Positions 43,002 through 51,600 of a stretch of 64,000 nt of DNA are shown piece after piece. Made by a program: the position numbers and the translations under genes. Every line of letters begins with the position of its first letter. Position 1 is the first letter of the stretch. The DNA comes from Lachnospiraceae bacterium (GTDB lineage: Bacteria > Bacillota > Clostridia > Lachnospirales > Lachnospiraceae), in the NCBI GenBank assembly GCA_030523275.1, contig JAUNIX010000007.1, positions 1 to 64,000 on the forward strand, in the 5' to 3' direction. The notes below the pieces were generated by a model that searched no databases, had not been told where the DNA came from, and was given only the letters and a program-made list of their open reading frames with translations.

Positions 43002-44408
43002 TTATTCTTTTCCATCCCAGCAATAGGTGCAAAGTTTGCTTCTATCTAATCCTACAGATTCGATCATGTCATCTAGACGATGATATCTTAATGAAGTAAA
43101 GTTTAGCTGTTCGCAGATACGATCGATCATATCCTGATATTCTGGTGTATCTGGGTCAGAATATGGAGCTAAATTTACATGTTTATAGCCGACATTCATT
43201 GACTGGATCGTACGGCGGGCAATCAAATCCATTTCGGAAGTAGAACGAGAGAAGTTTAAATATTTACAGCCATATAAAATAGGTGGACATGCCGGACGGA
43301 CATGTACTTCTTTGGCTCCGCTCTTGTAAAGGAATTCCGTTGTCTCACGAAGCTGTGTTCCACGAACGATAGAATCGTCGATCAATAATAAACTTTTATC
43401 CTGAATCAGATCATGGACAGGAATCAACTTCATCTTAGCAATCAGATTACGTTTGCTTTGGATCGTAGGCATAAAAGAACGTGGCCATGTCGGTGTGTAT
43501 TTGATAAATGGTCTGGAAAATGGAATTCCAGATTCGTTTGCGTATCCGACGGCGTGTGCAGTACCGGAATCAGGAACGCCTGCTACAGTATCCGGTTTTA
43601 CATTGTCACGTTGCGCGAGCTTTTGTCCACAGTGATAACGCATACTCTCAACACCAATACCCTCATAAGATGAAGATGGGTAACCATAATATACCCAGAG
43701 GAAGGTGCAGATTTTCATATCTTTACCTGGTTTTACAAGTGTACGGATACCTTCTGGAGTCATAATGATGATTTCACCAGGTCCTAGTTCGCGTTCTTCG
43801 CGGTATCCTAAATTAAGATAAGCAAAACTTTCAAAAGCCAAACAATAACCGTCATCTTTTTTGCCGATAGCTACAGGGGTTCTGCCCAGACGGTCTCTAG
43901 CGGCGTAAATTCCTTTTGGTGTTAACAAGATAATGCTCATAGAACCCTCGATGATTTCCTGTGCATATTGGATTCCTTCTATAATATTATCTTTTTGATT
44001 GATAATTGCTGCAACTAACTCTGTTGCATTGATATCACCTCCGCTCATTTCTAAGAAATGGGCATGTCCGGTACTAAAAATATCTTGAATGATCGTATCA
44101 ATGTTATTGATCTTGCCAACGGTCATAATGGCATAAGTTCCGTGATGGGAACGCACGATCAGTGGCTGTGGTTCATAATCAGAGATACAGCCGATTCCCA
44201 TAGAACCGTGCATAACATTGACATCTCTGTCGAATTTGGTACGGAATGGAGCATTTTCGATGTTATGAATAGCTCTGTCAAATCCCTTGTCCTTGTCATA
44301 GACTGCCATACCGGCACGTCTGGTTCCTAAATGGGAATGATAGTCTGTCCCAAAGAATAAATCAAAAATACAATCCTGTTTTAGGGCTGCTGCAAAAAAA
44401 CCTCCCAT
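43002..44408 (-). CDS. PurF-like amidophosphoribosyltransferase lacking the N-terminal cysteine
   Basis: A 468-aa homologue of glutamine PRPP amidotransferase. The N-terminal Ntn domain (1-230) and C-terminal phosphoribosyltransferase domain with PRPP loop LLLIDDSIVRGTQLRE near 355 are clear. The chosen ATG at 44408 follows GGAGG and gives MGGFFAAALK, where classic PurF has MCGxxG; the glutaminase nucleophile Cys is missing. The end holds CTYC, a possible Fe-S ligand pair. It could use free ammonia or have another role. The gene has its own promoter. Confidence 0.85.
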   Translation of the reverse strand: MGGFFAAALKQDCIFDLFFGTDYHSHLGTRRAGMAVYDKDKGFDRAIHNIENAPFRTKFDRDVNVMHGSMGIGCISDYEPQPLIVRSHHGTYAIMTVGKINNIDTIIQDIFSTGHAHFLEMSGGDINATELVAAIINQKDNIIEGIQYAQEIIEGSMSIILLTPKGIYAARDRLGRTPVAIGKKDDGYCLAFESFAYLNLGYREERELGPGEIIIMTPEGIRTLVKPGKDMKICTFLWVYYGYPSSSYEGIGVESMRYHCGQKLAQRDNVKPDTVAGVPDSGTAHAVGYANESGIPFSRPFIKYTPTWPRSFMPTIQSKRNLIAKMKLIPVHDLIQDKSLLLIDDSIVRGTQLRETTEFLYKSGAKEVHVRPACPPILYGCKYLNFSRSTSEMDLIARRTIQSMNVGYKHVNLAPYSDPDTPEYQDMIDRICEQLNFTSLRYHRLDDMIESVGLDRSKLCTYCWDGKE

Positions 44409-44490
44409 AGTGTCCTCCAATCTTTTACTTTTTCATGTTCGTATCAATTTGTAACGGTCCAGATTTATACTGAACAATTGCATCAGTTTT

Positions 44491-44519
44491 ATTATAATGA
44501 AATATATCATAAGAAACAA
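44491..44519 (-). promoter_or_regulatory. Promoter of the PurF-like gene
   Basis: On the minus strand: TTGTTT (44514-44519), 17-bp spacer, TATAAT (44491-44496). Confidence 0.6.
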
Positions 44520-44521
44520 TG

Positions 44522-45403
44522 TTATTTTATGTTTTTATACAATAATAATACATATAGGATTCCACAAAGGGTATCCATACCTGAAGAATGACCGATTTTG
44601 CCAAACGATTTATAGATTTCGCTGGACGATGAAAGCAAAGGCAAGCTGCAAACTGCCTGACTAAAATGTCCTTTTAAGGCGCAGGAAAGGAATGCTGCAC
44701 TGATATCGTTTGTGCGATTCAAATTTTCGCCTATCAATTTTTTGAGGTATGTGGCAAACGGATCTTGTTCTGTGTTGATAAGAATTAGCCCCGCCAGAAC
44801 CCCGCATAAAAAATCATCTCCGCTTGGTGTAAGACCAATTCCAACTCCGATCAAATCGGAAAGTTCTCTGGCAGATTTATAAAATGATTCTTCCATATAA
44901 TATAAGTAAGATTTTCTGATTTTCTCTTTTGCATAGGACAATATGAAAGAATCCGGTGACAAATTGATTTGCTGTGGATTGATAAAAATCAATGAGAAGC
45001 CGTTTGTATCGGAATCAATCAATACAGTTTTTATCTGTTCCAAAAGTTGTTCTGTCTGTGTAGAAGGTAAAGAAACATTTAAATACAAATTTGTACATTC
45101 TATATTTAGAAAACAAAAGGAATATTTTTCACCAGAAGACAAAAGAATATCAATAGAACAAGTCTTTGGATTGACCTTGAATGTTTGACCAGTTGAAATT
45201 TTAAGAGAGTTAAAATTTTTAACGGAAAGATTGGTGATCAAACTTAAGGGAGACAATGGAGTGTCTTTTGTCTGGAGAGTCAAAAGTGTATGACCTATTG
45301 CCAGGTTAATGGTTTTTTGGTAAACGGAATGTACGATTCCACTGGAATGATGGTTTAATAAATGCAATGCATAATTTGAAATATTAGTAATTAAAAAATT
45401 CAT
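44522..45403 (-). CDS. allH: DUF2877 protein, probable oxamate carbamoyltransferase subunit AllH
   Basis: A 293-aa DUF2877 protein. The conserved core is SDLIGVGIGLTPSGDDFLCGVL near residue 188, written here with its GLTPSGDD motif, and GHSSGMDTLCG near 272. In E. coli the homologue YlbF/AllH is, with FdrA and YlbE, a subunit of oxamate carbamoyltransferase. Here it is divergent from allB and 6 kb from the fused AllFG gene, but inside the same regulon. A -10 TATAAT lies at 45426-45431 on the minus strand, 23 bp before the start. Confidence 0.82.
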   Translation of the reverse strand: MNFLITNISNYALHLLNHHSSGIVHSVYQKTINLAIGHTLLTLQTKDTPLSPLSLITNLSVKNFNSLKISTGQTFKVNPKTCSIDILLSSGEKYSFCFLNIECTNLYLNVSLPSTQTEQLLEQIKTVLIDSDTNGFSLIFINPQQINLSPDSFILSYAKEKIRKSYLYYMEESFYKSARELSDLIGVGIGLTPSGDDFLCGVLAGLILINTEQDPFATYLKKLIGENLNRTNDISAAFLSCALKGHFSQAVCSLPLLSSSSEIYKSFGKIGHSSGMDTLCGILYVLLLYKNIK

Positions 45404-45732
45404 TAAAATTTTCCTCGAAAAAGTTATTATAACTTATTTTATCAGAATTTAAGCAAATATACAATTTGAAATTATTAAAAACCGGTTTCTTGCAATTTTA
45501 TAAAATGAATTTTTATTTTAATAAAACTTCATTTTGGGAATGGTACCATTTCTTACCGGAATACAAAATAATATATAGATTATCCGACAGAAAACCTAAT
45601 ATTTTTTAGGTGAAAGCACTTGTAATCTATTCCTATATCATATAAAATAAAACAATAGAATTGAAAAATTGAAAAATTAAAAACTGGTTGACCAGAAAAC
45701 GAATATTGCAAAATAGTTTAGGAGGTATGGAT
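45404..45732. other. Divergent control region between allH and allB
   Basis: A 329-bp AT-rich region. It holds the allH -10 (45426-45431), a half-site TTAAAAACCGGTT (45475-45487) like the left part of the regulon operator, a weak promoter TTGTAA/TATAAA (45620-45646) for allB and the full operator at 45684-45695. Nothing else is recognised in it. Confidence 0.5.
45684..45695. promoter_or_regulatory. Regulon operator 1 (allB)
   Basis: Palindrome CTGGT-TG-ACCAG in an A-rich context (AAAAACTGGTTGACCAG), 38 bp before the allB start. It resembles FadR-type GntR sites (TGGTnnnACCA-like) and recurs at 49633 and 61320. Confidence 0.72.
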
Positions 45733-47136
45733 ATGAACGATTTGTTAATTAAAAATGGGAAGCTTGTAACCCCTGATCGCATCTATGAAGCTGATATCGT
45801 GATTCATGATGGTAAATATTCTGCATTCGTTGCACCGGGTACAGAAATGAAGGCAAAAGAAGTAATTGATGCAAAAGGGAATCTTGTATTTCCGGGAATC
45901 ATTGACTGCCACGCGCATTTGAACGAACCGGGATTTGAATATCGTGAAGATTTTGAGACCGGATCTCGTGCAGCAGCGGTAGCTGGCTGTACCACACTGA
46001 TCGATATGCCATTAAATAATGATCCATCTTTGATGAACAAGGAAATTTTTGATCTGAAATATGGTAAGATCAGCAAACATGCAGTTATAGACTATGCTCT
46101 GTGGGGAGGACTTGTTGGTGACTATGATGACCAGCCGGACTCTGTTAAGAACAATATGAATGATTTGGTAGATCTTTACAATTGTGGTGTCGCTGCATTC
46201 AAAGGTTTTACATGTCCAAATGGTGATTTATTTCCAACTGTGAATTTGGGAAATATCAGAAAGGCATTGGAAATTTTAAAACCATACAATGCTTTATGTG
46301 GATTCCATTGCGAAGAATATGGACAGGTTTTAGAATTAGAAAAAGAAGCAAAAGCAAAAGAAGGCCAGAGCAATGAGCAGAAAATTCGTGACTTCTTAGA
46401 TTCCCATGATGTGTGGACCGAATATGTTGCAACGAAAAACGTGATTGATATGGCAAGAGCAACTGGCGGTCGTGTGCATATCTGCCATGTCAGCCATCCA
46501 ATGGTAGCACAGGTTGTAAAAGATGCTATTCATGAGGGCTTACCAATCACTGCGGAGACGTGTCCTCATTATTTAGGATTTACAGAGGATTTTGTATTTG
46601 AGAAAGGTGCACCGGCAAAATGTACTCCTCCAATGCGTAAAAAAGAGGATATGGAGAAGTTATGGGATTATGTTCTTGATGGAACATTATCTTGTGTGGG
46701 AAGCGACCACTCTCCAGCGGCCGATGAAGAAAAGGACAATGCAACAAAAGATATCTGGCATGCATGGGGTGGACTTAATTCCATTCAGTTCTTCCTGCCA
46801 ATGATGTTTGATATGGTTGTTCATCAGAAGAAATTAAGTCCGACGTTGCTTGCCAAAGTTATGGATTATAATCCAGCTAAGGTATTTGGTTTATACGGAA
46901 GAAAAGGTGCATTTGAAATTGGGTTTGATGGTGATGTTGTTATCTTGGATCCGGAAAAAGCATGGAAGTGTGAACAGGAAAAACTTCTTACAAAAGGACA
47001 TGTTTCTTGTTTCGACGGTTTAGAAGGGAAAGGTGCACCTGTATGTACGATCATCAGAGGAAAAGTTGTAGCTGAGGATGGTATGTATAAAGAGGATGCG
47101 ATTGGATATGGAGATTACATTACACCTGTAAAATAA
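45733..47136 (+). CDS. allB: Allantoinase
   Basis: A 467-aa amidohydrolase opening allantoin to allantoate. Metal-site motifs are DCHAHLNEPG near residue 57, the Lys in AFKGFTC near 154, HICHVSHP near 247 and GSDHSPA near 323. ATG 45733 is preferred over the one at 45727 because AGGAGG is 7 nt before it. It forms an operon with the NCS1 transporter 22 bp downstream and carries the regulon operator upstream. Confidence 0.93.
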   Translation: MNDLLIKNGKLVTPDRIYEADIVIHDGKYSAFVAPGTEMKAKEVIDAKGNLVFPGIIDCHAHLNEPGFEYREDFETGSRAAAVAGCTTLIDMPLNNDPSLMNKEIFDLKYGKISKHAVIDYALWGGLVGDYDDQPDSVKNNMNDLVDLYNCGVAAFKGFTCPNGDLFPTVNLGNIRKALEILKPYNALCGFHCEEYGQVLELEKEAKAKEGQSNEQKIRDFLDSHDVWTEYVATKNVIDMARATGGRVHICHVSHPMVAQVVKDAIHEGLPITAETCPHYLGFTEDFVFEKGAPAKCTPPMRKKEDMEKLWDYVLDGTLSCVGSDHSPAADEEKDNATKDIWHAWGGLNSIQFFLPMMFDMVVHQKKLSPTLLAKVMDYNPAKVFGLYGRKGAFEIGFDGDVVILDPEKAWKCEQEKLLTKGHVSCFDGLEGKGAPVCTIIRGKVVAEDGMYKEDAIGYGDYITPVK

Positions 47137-47158
47137 GAAAGAAAAGAGAGGAAAAAAT

Positions 47159-48517
47159 ATGAGTGATGTAAATAACGAAATAAAACAGGCAAGCTCATTA
47201 GAACCGATCAAAGAAAAGGATCGTATTATGAGCTGGGGTTCCAATACAATGTTATGGCTCGGTGGCTGTATTTCGATTGGAACATTATCTATGGGGTCTG
47301 CACAGCTTGATAAAGGATTGAACTTATTACAGTTATTTTTGGCAGTTCTGATCGGATCAACCATTTTGGTTGTAGGTATCTGTCTAAATGACCAGTTTAG
47401 TTACAAAACGGGTGCACCTTATGCAGTACAGTTAAAAAGTGCTTTCGGTACAAAGGGAAATGTCGTGCCGGTTATGATTCGAGGTCTTCCGGCTATTGTC
47501 TGGTATGGTTATCAGACATGGTTAGGTGGTACTGCGATCAATAGTATTTCAAAAGCTTTATTCGGATATGATAATATCTGGTTGTTCTTCCTGGTATTTC
47601 AGTTAGTTCAGATTTTACTTTCCATCAAAGGATTTAAAGGTGCAAAATGGGTCGGAAACATTGGTGGAGTTGTCATTATTTTGGCGATGTTCTATTTGCT
47701 GTATGTATGTGTGACTCAGCAGGGGGACGTGATCGCAACAAAATTATTACATAAAGAAGGTTCCTGGGGTATGCCGTTTGTAGCTGCGATCATTGCTTTC
47801 TTTGGTAATAGTACGACGGTTATGTTAAATGCCGGTGACTATTCTCGTGAGGTAAAGCCGGGATATTCTGCAGTGAAACGTGGAGTTTCTTACTTTATTG
47901 CAATGGTACCAACAACGGTTATGCTTGGTATGATCGGTGCGATGGCTTGTACTGCAACAGGTGTTGCCAATCCGATCAGTGCATTCTATGAAATGGTAGA
48001 TAATAAGATCATTCTTGTTGTAACGTTATGTTTTATTATCTTTGCGCAGTTATCAACAAACTTGGCAAGTAATGTTATTCCACCAGCATATGCCTTTATG
48101 GATACCTTTAACATGAAACATAAAACAGCGGTTATTTTAGTTGGTATTTTGGCTGTTTGTACATGTCCATGGATTTTAACAAATGATAGTTCTGCAGCAG
48201 GACTGGATTTATTTGTTAAGATTTATACCGCATTCTTTGGACCAATATTTGCAGTACTGATTACAGAGTACTTTATTCTTCGCAGAAGAAAAGTAACACA
48301 GGCAGATTTAGATGATCTGTATGATGATAACGGAAATCATGCCGGCGTGAACTGGGCAGCAATCATTGCTATTATCGTTGGTGCGATCATTGGTCTTATC
48401 AATGTAGACATTTCATTCTTTACCGCAACGATTCCGACAGGACTTGTATATTATTTCTGCATGAAGAACATGAAATCTTGTGAACGTTTTCGTAAAGGAA
48501 CTATTTTAGATAAATAG
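47159..48517 (+). CDS. NCS1-family allantoin/purine permease
   Basis: A 452-aa membrane protein with about 12 helices, of the NCS1 nucleobase:cation symporter family. N-terminal SWGSNTMLWLGGCISIGTLSMG and RGLPAIVWYGYQTWLGG near 105 are NCS1 signatures. NCS1 members carry cytosine, uracil, hydantoins or allantoin. Location directly after allB, with a shared operator, points to allantoin uptake. The terminator at 48576 follows. Confidence 0.9.
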   Translation: MSDVNNEIKQASSLEPIKEKDRIMSWGSNTMLWLGGCISIGTLSMGSAQLDKGLNLLQLFLAVLIGSTILVVGICLNDQFSYKTGAPYAVQLKSAFGTKGNVVPVMIRGLPAIVWYGYQTWLGGTAINSISKALFGYDNIWLFFLVFQLVQILLSIKGFKGAKWVGNIGGVVIILAMFYLLYVCVTQQGDVIATKLLHKEGSWGMPFVAAIIAFFGNSTTVMLNAGDYSREVKPGYSAVKRGVSYFIAMVPTTVMLGMIGAMACTATGVANPISAFYEMVDNKIILVVTLCFIIFAQLSTNLASNVIPPAYAFMDTFNMKHKTAVILVGILAVCTCPWILTNDSSAAGLDLFVKIYTAFFGPIFAVLITEYFILRRRKVTQADLDDLYDDNGNHAGVNWAAIIAIIVGAIIGLINVDISFFTATIPTGLVYYFCMKNMKSCERFRKGTILDK

Positions 48518-48575
48518 AGTATGAGCACTGATCCGGAACCTATTTTCGGATCATGGAAGCGATAAATCAACAATC

Positions 48576-48637
48576 AACAGTACAATGGGGTATTAGAAAC
48601 GTTTGGTAGCAAATGATATCCTATTGTACTGTTTTTT
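48576..48637 (+). terminator. Terminator of the allB-permease operon
   Basis: Stem AACAGTACAAT / ATTGTACTGTT (48576-48586 with 48623-48633) with a 36-nt internal loop region and T6. The right arm covers the end of the convergent hydrolase gene. Confidence 0.7.
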
Positions 48638-49475
48638 CTTCCAAGAATGCCAATGTAGTTTCCAGTAAACGCTCTGTTACAGAATCTTGTTCATTGCGAT
48701 CGAAATCATGCATATTTGTCGTTGCGATAAAACGTTTTGGCTGATAGCGATTACATAATTCAAGAAATTCTTCGTAAGGAACATCTGTGTCACCAGTGCT
48801 ATGTGCGCAAAAAAGTGGGCATGGGAACAGATTGCAGGTTCGCAATGAGTAGTTTAACAAGAAGAATTTTTCGCGACCTTCGTAGATCAGATCTTTCCAT
48901 TTGCCAGTCTGGCGAGCATAAACGTATACACTATAATGGGTATCCAAATCGCCATTCGCGTGCAGTTCAGAAGAGATTCCCTTGAGACAAGATTCATTCA
49001 CGATCGGAAGTTTACAGTAATCATTATTTTTTGTTTGATACCAGTTATCACATAAAAAGCCATATCCATAATAAGACACAACACCGACAGGTTTTTGTTT
49101 TAATGAGCCTTTGGCAGTGGCAAGCAGGCAAAGATAAGCGCCAGAAGAGCGTCCCCAGAGAAAATATGGAAGAGAAACATCTATGTAGCGACTGCTGTTT
49201 TCAAGATAATCATTGATTGAAGCACAGACATCCTCAGTGATTTGTTCTAATTTGGCTGCTGGCGCTAATAAATAGTCAAATGAGATGATCGGAAATCCGG
49301 CTTGTGTGAGTGTTTGGATGTGTTTGTCCGGTAAATCTTTGCGGTTTCCATAGAGCAAACCGCCACCATGAAAATACAAGATACATGCTTTTGGTTTTAT
49401 ATCCGAATTGGTGTAAATTGTGGCTGATTTTGTATAAGCTGTATTTGGTACAGAAATGTCTTTTGTTATTAACAT
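48621..49475 (-). CDS. Alpha/beta hydrolase of unknown substrate
   Basis: A 284-aa esterase/lipase-type hydrolase (HSL/acetyl esterase-like). Oxyanion motif YFHGGGLLYG near residue 34, nucleophile elbow GRSSGAYL near 110, Asp in AHSTGDTDVPYEEF near 224 and His in NMHDFD near 257. It is cytosolic, with no signal peptide. It stands between the allB and allE operons on the other strand, with no regulon operator on its own side; its link to allantoin is positional only. Confidence 0.8.
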   Translation of the reverse strand: MLITKDISVPNTAYTKSATIYTNSDIKPKACILYFHGGGLLYGNRKDLPDKHIQTLTQAGFPIISFDYLLAPAAKLEQITEDVCASINDYLENSSRYIDVSLPYFLWGRSSGAYLCLLATAKGSLKQKPVGVVSYYGYGFLCDNWYQTKNNDYCKLPIVNESCLKGISSELHANGDLDTHYSVYVYARQTGKWKDLIYEGREKFFLLNYSLRTCNLFPCPLFCAHSTGDTDVPYEEFLELCNRYQPKRFIATTNMHDFDRNEQDSVTERLLETTLAFLEEKTVQ

Positions 49476-49590
49476 GATATTCTCCTTTCAGGTACAATTC
49501 TAATGGAAGTATAGCACAGGGTTAAGAGATATGAAATAATATTTCGTTGAAATATAGAAACAGATTTATAGATTTTGTCTAAAAAATCTA

Positions 49591-49618
49591 TTGCAAAAGT
49601 ACAAAAAAGTTGTAATAA
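49591..49618 (+). promoter_or_regulatory. Possible promoter of the allE operon
   Basis: TTGCAA (49591-49596), 16-bp spacer, TAATAA (49613-49618), preceded by TG. The operator then covers roughly +8 to +20, which suits repression. Confidence 0.4.
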
Positions 49619-49632
49619 TAGACATATAAAAA

Positions 49633-49644
49633 GTGGTTGACCAC
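49633..49644. promoter_or_regulatory. Regulon operator 2 (allE)
   Basis: Palindrome GTGGT-TG-ACCAC in the same A-rich context (AAAAAGTGGTTGACCACAAA), 57 bp before allE. Confidence 0.72.
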
Positions 49645-49700
49645 AAAGATTTCATTGATTCAGATGTACTTAGATAAATAGAAGAAAGTGAGGTATTTGC

Positions 49701-50492
49701 ATGGGTTACTTAAACAGTCAGATTGGTTATCGCGACGAGCTTCTTTCTACTCGTTCGGTTATAAAAAAAGAAAATTATGTCATTCTTGATCCGGATGGGC
49801 TTGTAAAAAATAGTATTCCGGGATATGAAAATTGTGATACCACGATCCTCGGTTCTCCTGCGATGGGAGCGTCATTTGCCGATTATCTGATTACTGTTTA
49901 TGAAGGTGGCAAGAATGAAGCTGTCGGTGGAGAGGGAATCGAAGTATTTCTTTATGTTATAGAAGGGGAAGTTGCAGTTAAAAATTTGGATAAAGAAGAA
50001 ATTTTAACAGAGGGAGGATACATCTTTTCACCAGAGGGAAATTTGGTTGCATTTGAAAATAAAGCGGATAAATCGGCAAAATTATATCTTTATAAACGTC
50101 GTTATGAGAAGTTGGAGGGATATACTGCTCATACGGTAGTCGGAAATGCGAAGGATCTTCCATGGAAAGAATATGAAGGTATGGCAAACTGCTATATCAA
50201 AGATTTTTTACCAGCTGATTTTGGTTTCGATATGAATATGCATATTTTAAAATTTCATATTGGTGCATCGCATGGATATATAGAAACTCATATTCAGGAA
50301 CATGGCATGTATATTCTTTCCGGCAAGGGCATGTATCGCTTGGATAATGAATGGATTCCGGTTAAGAAAGGCGATTATATTTTCATGGATGCCTATTGTC
50401 CGCAAGCTTGCTATGCAGTAGGAGATGCGGGAAGAGAGGAAGCTCTGACTTATATTTATTCAAAAGACTGTAACCGAGATGTTTTGTTATAA
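49701..50492 (+). CDS. allE: (S)-ureidoglycine aminohydrolase
   Basis: A 263-aa bicupin (YlbA/AllE) that converts ureidoglycine to ureidoglycolate and ammonia. N-terminal cupin is at about 60-135 and the C-terminal cupin at about 180-255. The Mn-site pattern E-x-H-x3-H is visible in GYIETHIQEHGMY near residue 193. First gene of a long operon running to allC. Confidence 0.92.
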   Translation: MGYLNSQIGYRDELLSTRSVIKKENYVILDPDGLVKNSIPGYENCDTTILGSPAMGASFADYLITVYEGGKNEAVGGEGIEVFLYVIEGEVAVKNLDKEEILTEGGYIFSPEGNLVAFENKADKSAKLYLYKRRYEKLEGYTAHTVVGNAKDLPWKEYEGMANCYIKDFLPADFGFDMNMHILKFHIGASHGYIETHIQEHGMYILSGKGMYRLDNEWIPVKKGDYIFMDAYCPQACYAVGDAGREEALTYIYSKDCNRDVLL

Positions 50493-50532
50493 TGGCATAG
50501 ATGTTCGTAAAATAGAAGGGTGGTAAAGAAAG

Positions 50533-51585
50533 ATGAAGCTTTCACGTGAAGAATTAAAGGGTTTAATGAAAAACAAAATGATGAGAGCGGGGCTTTGTGA
50601 GGAACATGCAGATACTACGGCTGAAATATTGACCTGGTCACATGAAAGAGGATATGCTTCCCACGGTGCGGTACGTGTGGAATATTATAGTGAGAGGATT
50701 TATAAAGGCGGGATTACGACAAAGCCAAATTTTACCTGGAAAGAAACAGGTCCATGTTCTGGTATTTTTGATGGTGATAATGGTGTTGGATATGTCGTTG
50801 CGGTAGAAGGCATGAAAAAAGCAATTGAAATGGCAAAGAAAAATGGTGTGGCGGTTGTTGGTATGAGTAATATGTCACATAGTGGTTCGATTGGTTATTA
50901 TGCAGAAATGGCGGCGAAAGAAGATTTGGTTGCGATCACATTTTGTCAGTCAGACCCAATGGCAGTTCCGTTTGGCGGAACGGAACCATACTATGGCACA
51001 AATCCTATTTCATTTGCAGCACCGACAGCAGATGATCGAAGAGTGGTATTTGATATGGCAACCACGGTACAGGCATGGGGAAAGATTTTAGATAAGAAAT
51101 CGAAAAATGAATCCATTCCCCCTTCTTGGGCAGTCGATGAAAAGGGACAGCCGGTAACAGATCCCAATTTGGTCAATGCTCTCGTGCCAATTGCGGGAGC
51201 AAAGGGGTATGGATTGATGATGATGGTCGATGTATTTGCCGGTGTACTTTTGGGTGTTCCGTTTGGAAAACATGTAAGCTCGATGTACCATGATCTTTCA
51301 AAAGGCAGAGAATTAGGACAAATGCATATTGTGATCGATCCGGATCGATTTATTGGCATCGAAGAATTTAAGAAGAGAATGTCACAGGTATGTGATGAAC
51401 TTGGCGAGATACCGGCAGCAGAAGGCTATGGTAAGGTTTATTATCCAGGAGAAAGAGCAATTCTTAGAAGAGAGAAAGCCTATGCACAGGGCGGTATCGA
51501 AGTTGTTGATGAGATTTATGAATATTTGAAAAGTGATGATATTCACTATGATAGATACGATCATAAAAATAGATTTGCAGAATAA
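50533..51585 (+). CDS. allD: Ureidoglycolate dehydrogenase
   Basis: A 350-aa NAD-dependent dehydrogenase of the malate/L-lactate LDH2 family, oxidising ureidoglycolate to oxalurate. GNMSHSG-like SNMSHSGSIGYYAEMA near residue 114 and GTEPYYGTNPISFA near 152 are family features; the adjacent His is catalytic. Related enzymes take lactate or malate; the position between allE and the AllFG gene fixes the role. Confidence 0.9.
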   Translation: MKLSREELKGLMKNKMMRAGLCEEHADTTAEILTWSHERGYASHGAVRVEYYSERIYKGGITTKPNFTWKETGPCSGIFDGDNGVGYVVAVEGMKKAIEMAKKNGVAVVGMSNMSHSGSIGYYAEMAAKEDLVAITFCQSDPMAVPFGGTEPYYGTNPISFAAPTADDRRVVFDMATTVQAWGKILDKKSKNESIPPSWAVDEKGQPVTDPNLVNALVPIAGAKGYGLMMMVDVFAGVLLGVPFGKHVSSMYHDLSKGRELGQMHIVIDPDRFIGIEEFKKRMSQVCDELGEIPAAEGYGKVYYPGERAILRREKAYAQGGIEVVDEIYEYLKSDDIHYDRYDHKNRFAE

Positions 51586-51600
51586 AGGAGAAAACGAAGG

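Noticed and set aside
45541..45560. TGGTACCA as a fourth regulon operator
   Set aside because: It lacks the two central bases (TG/CA) and the A5 flank shared by the three accepted sites.
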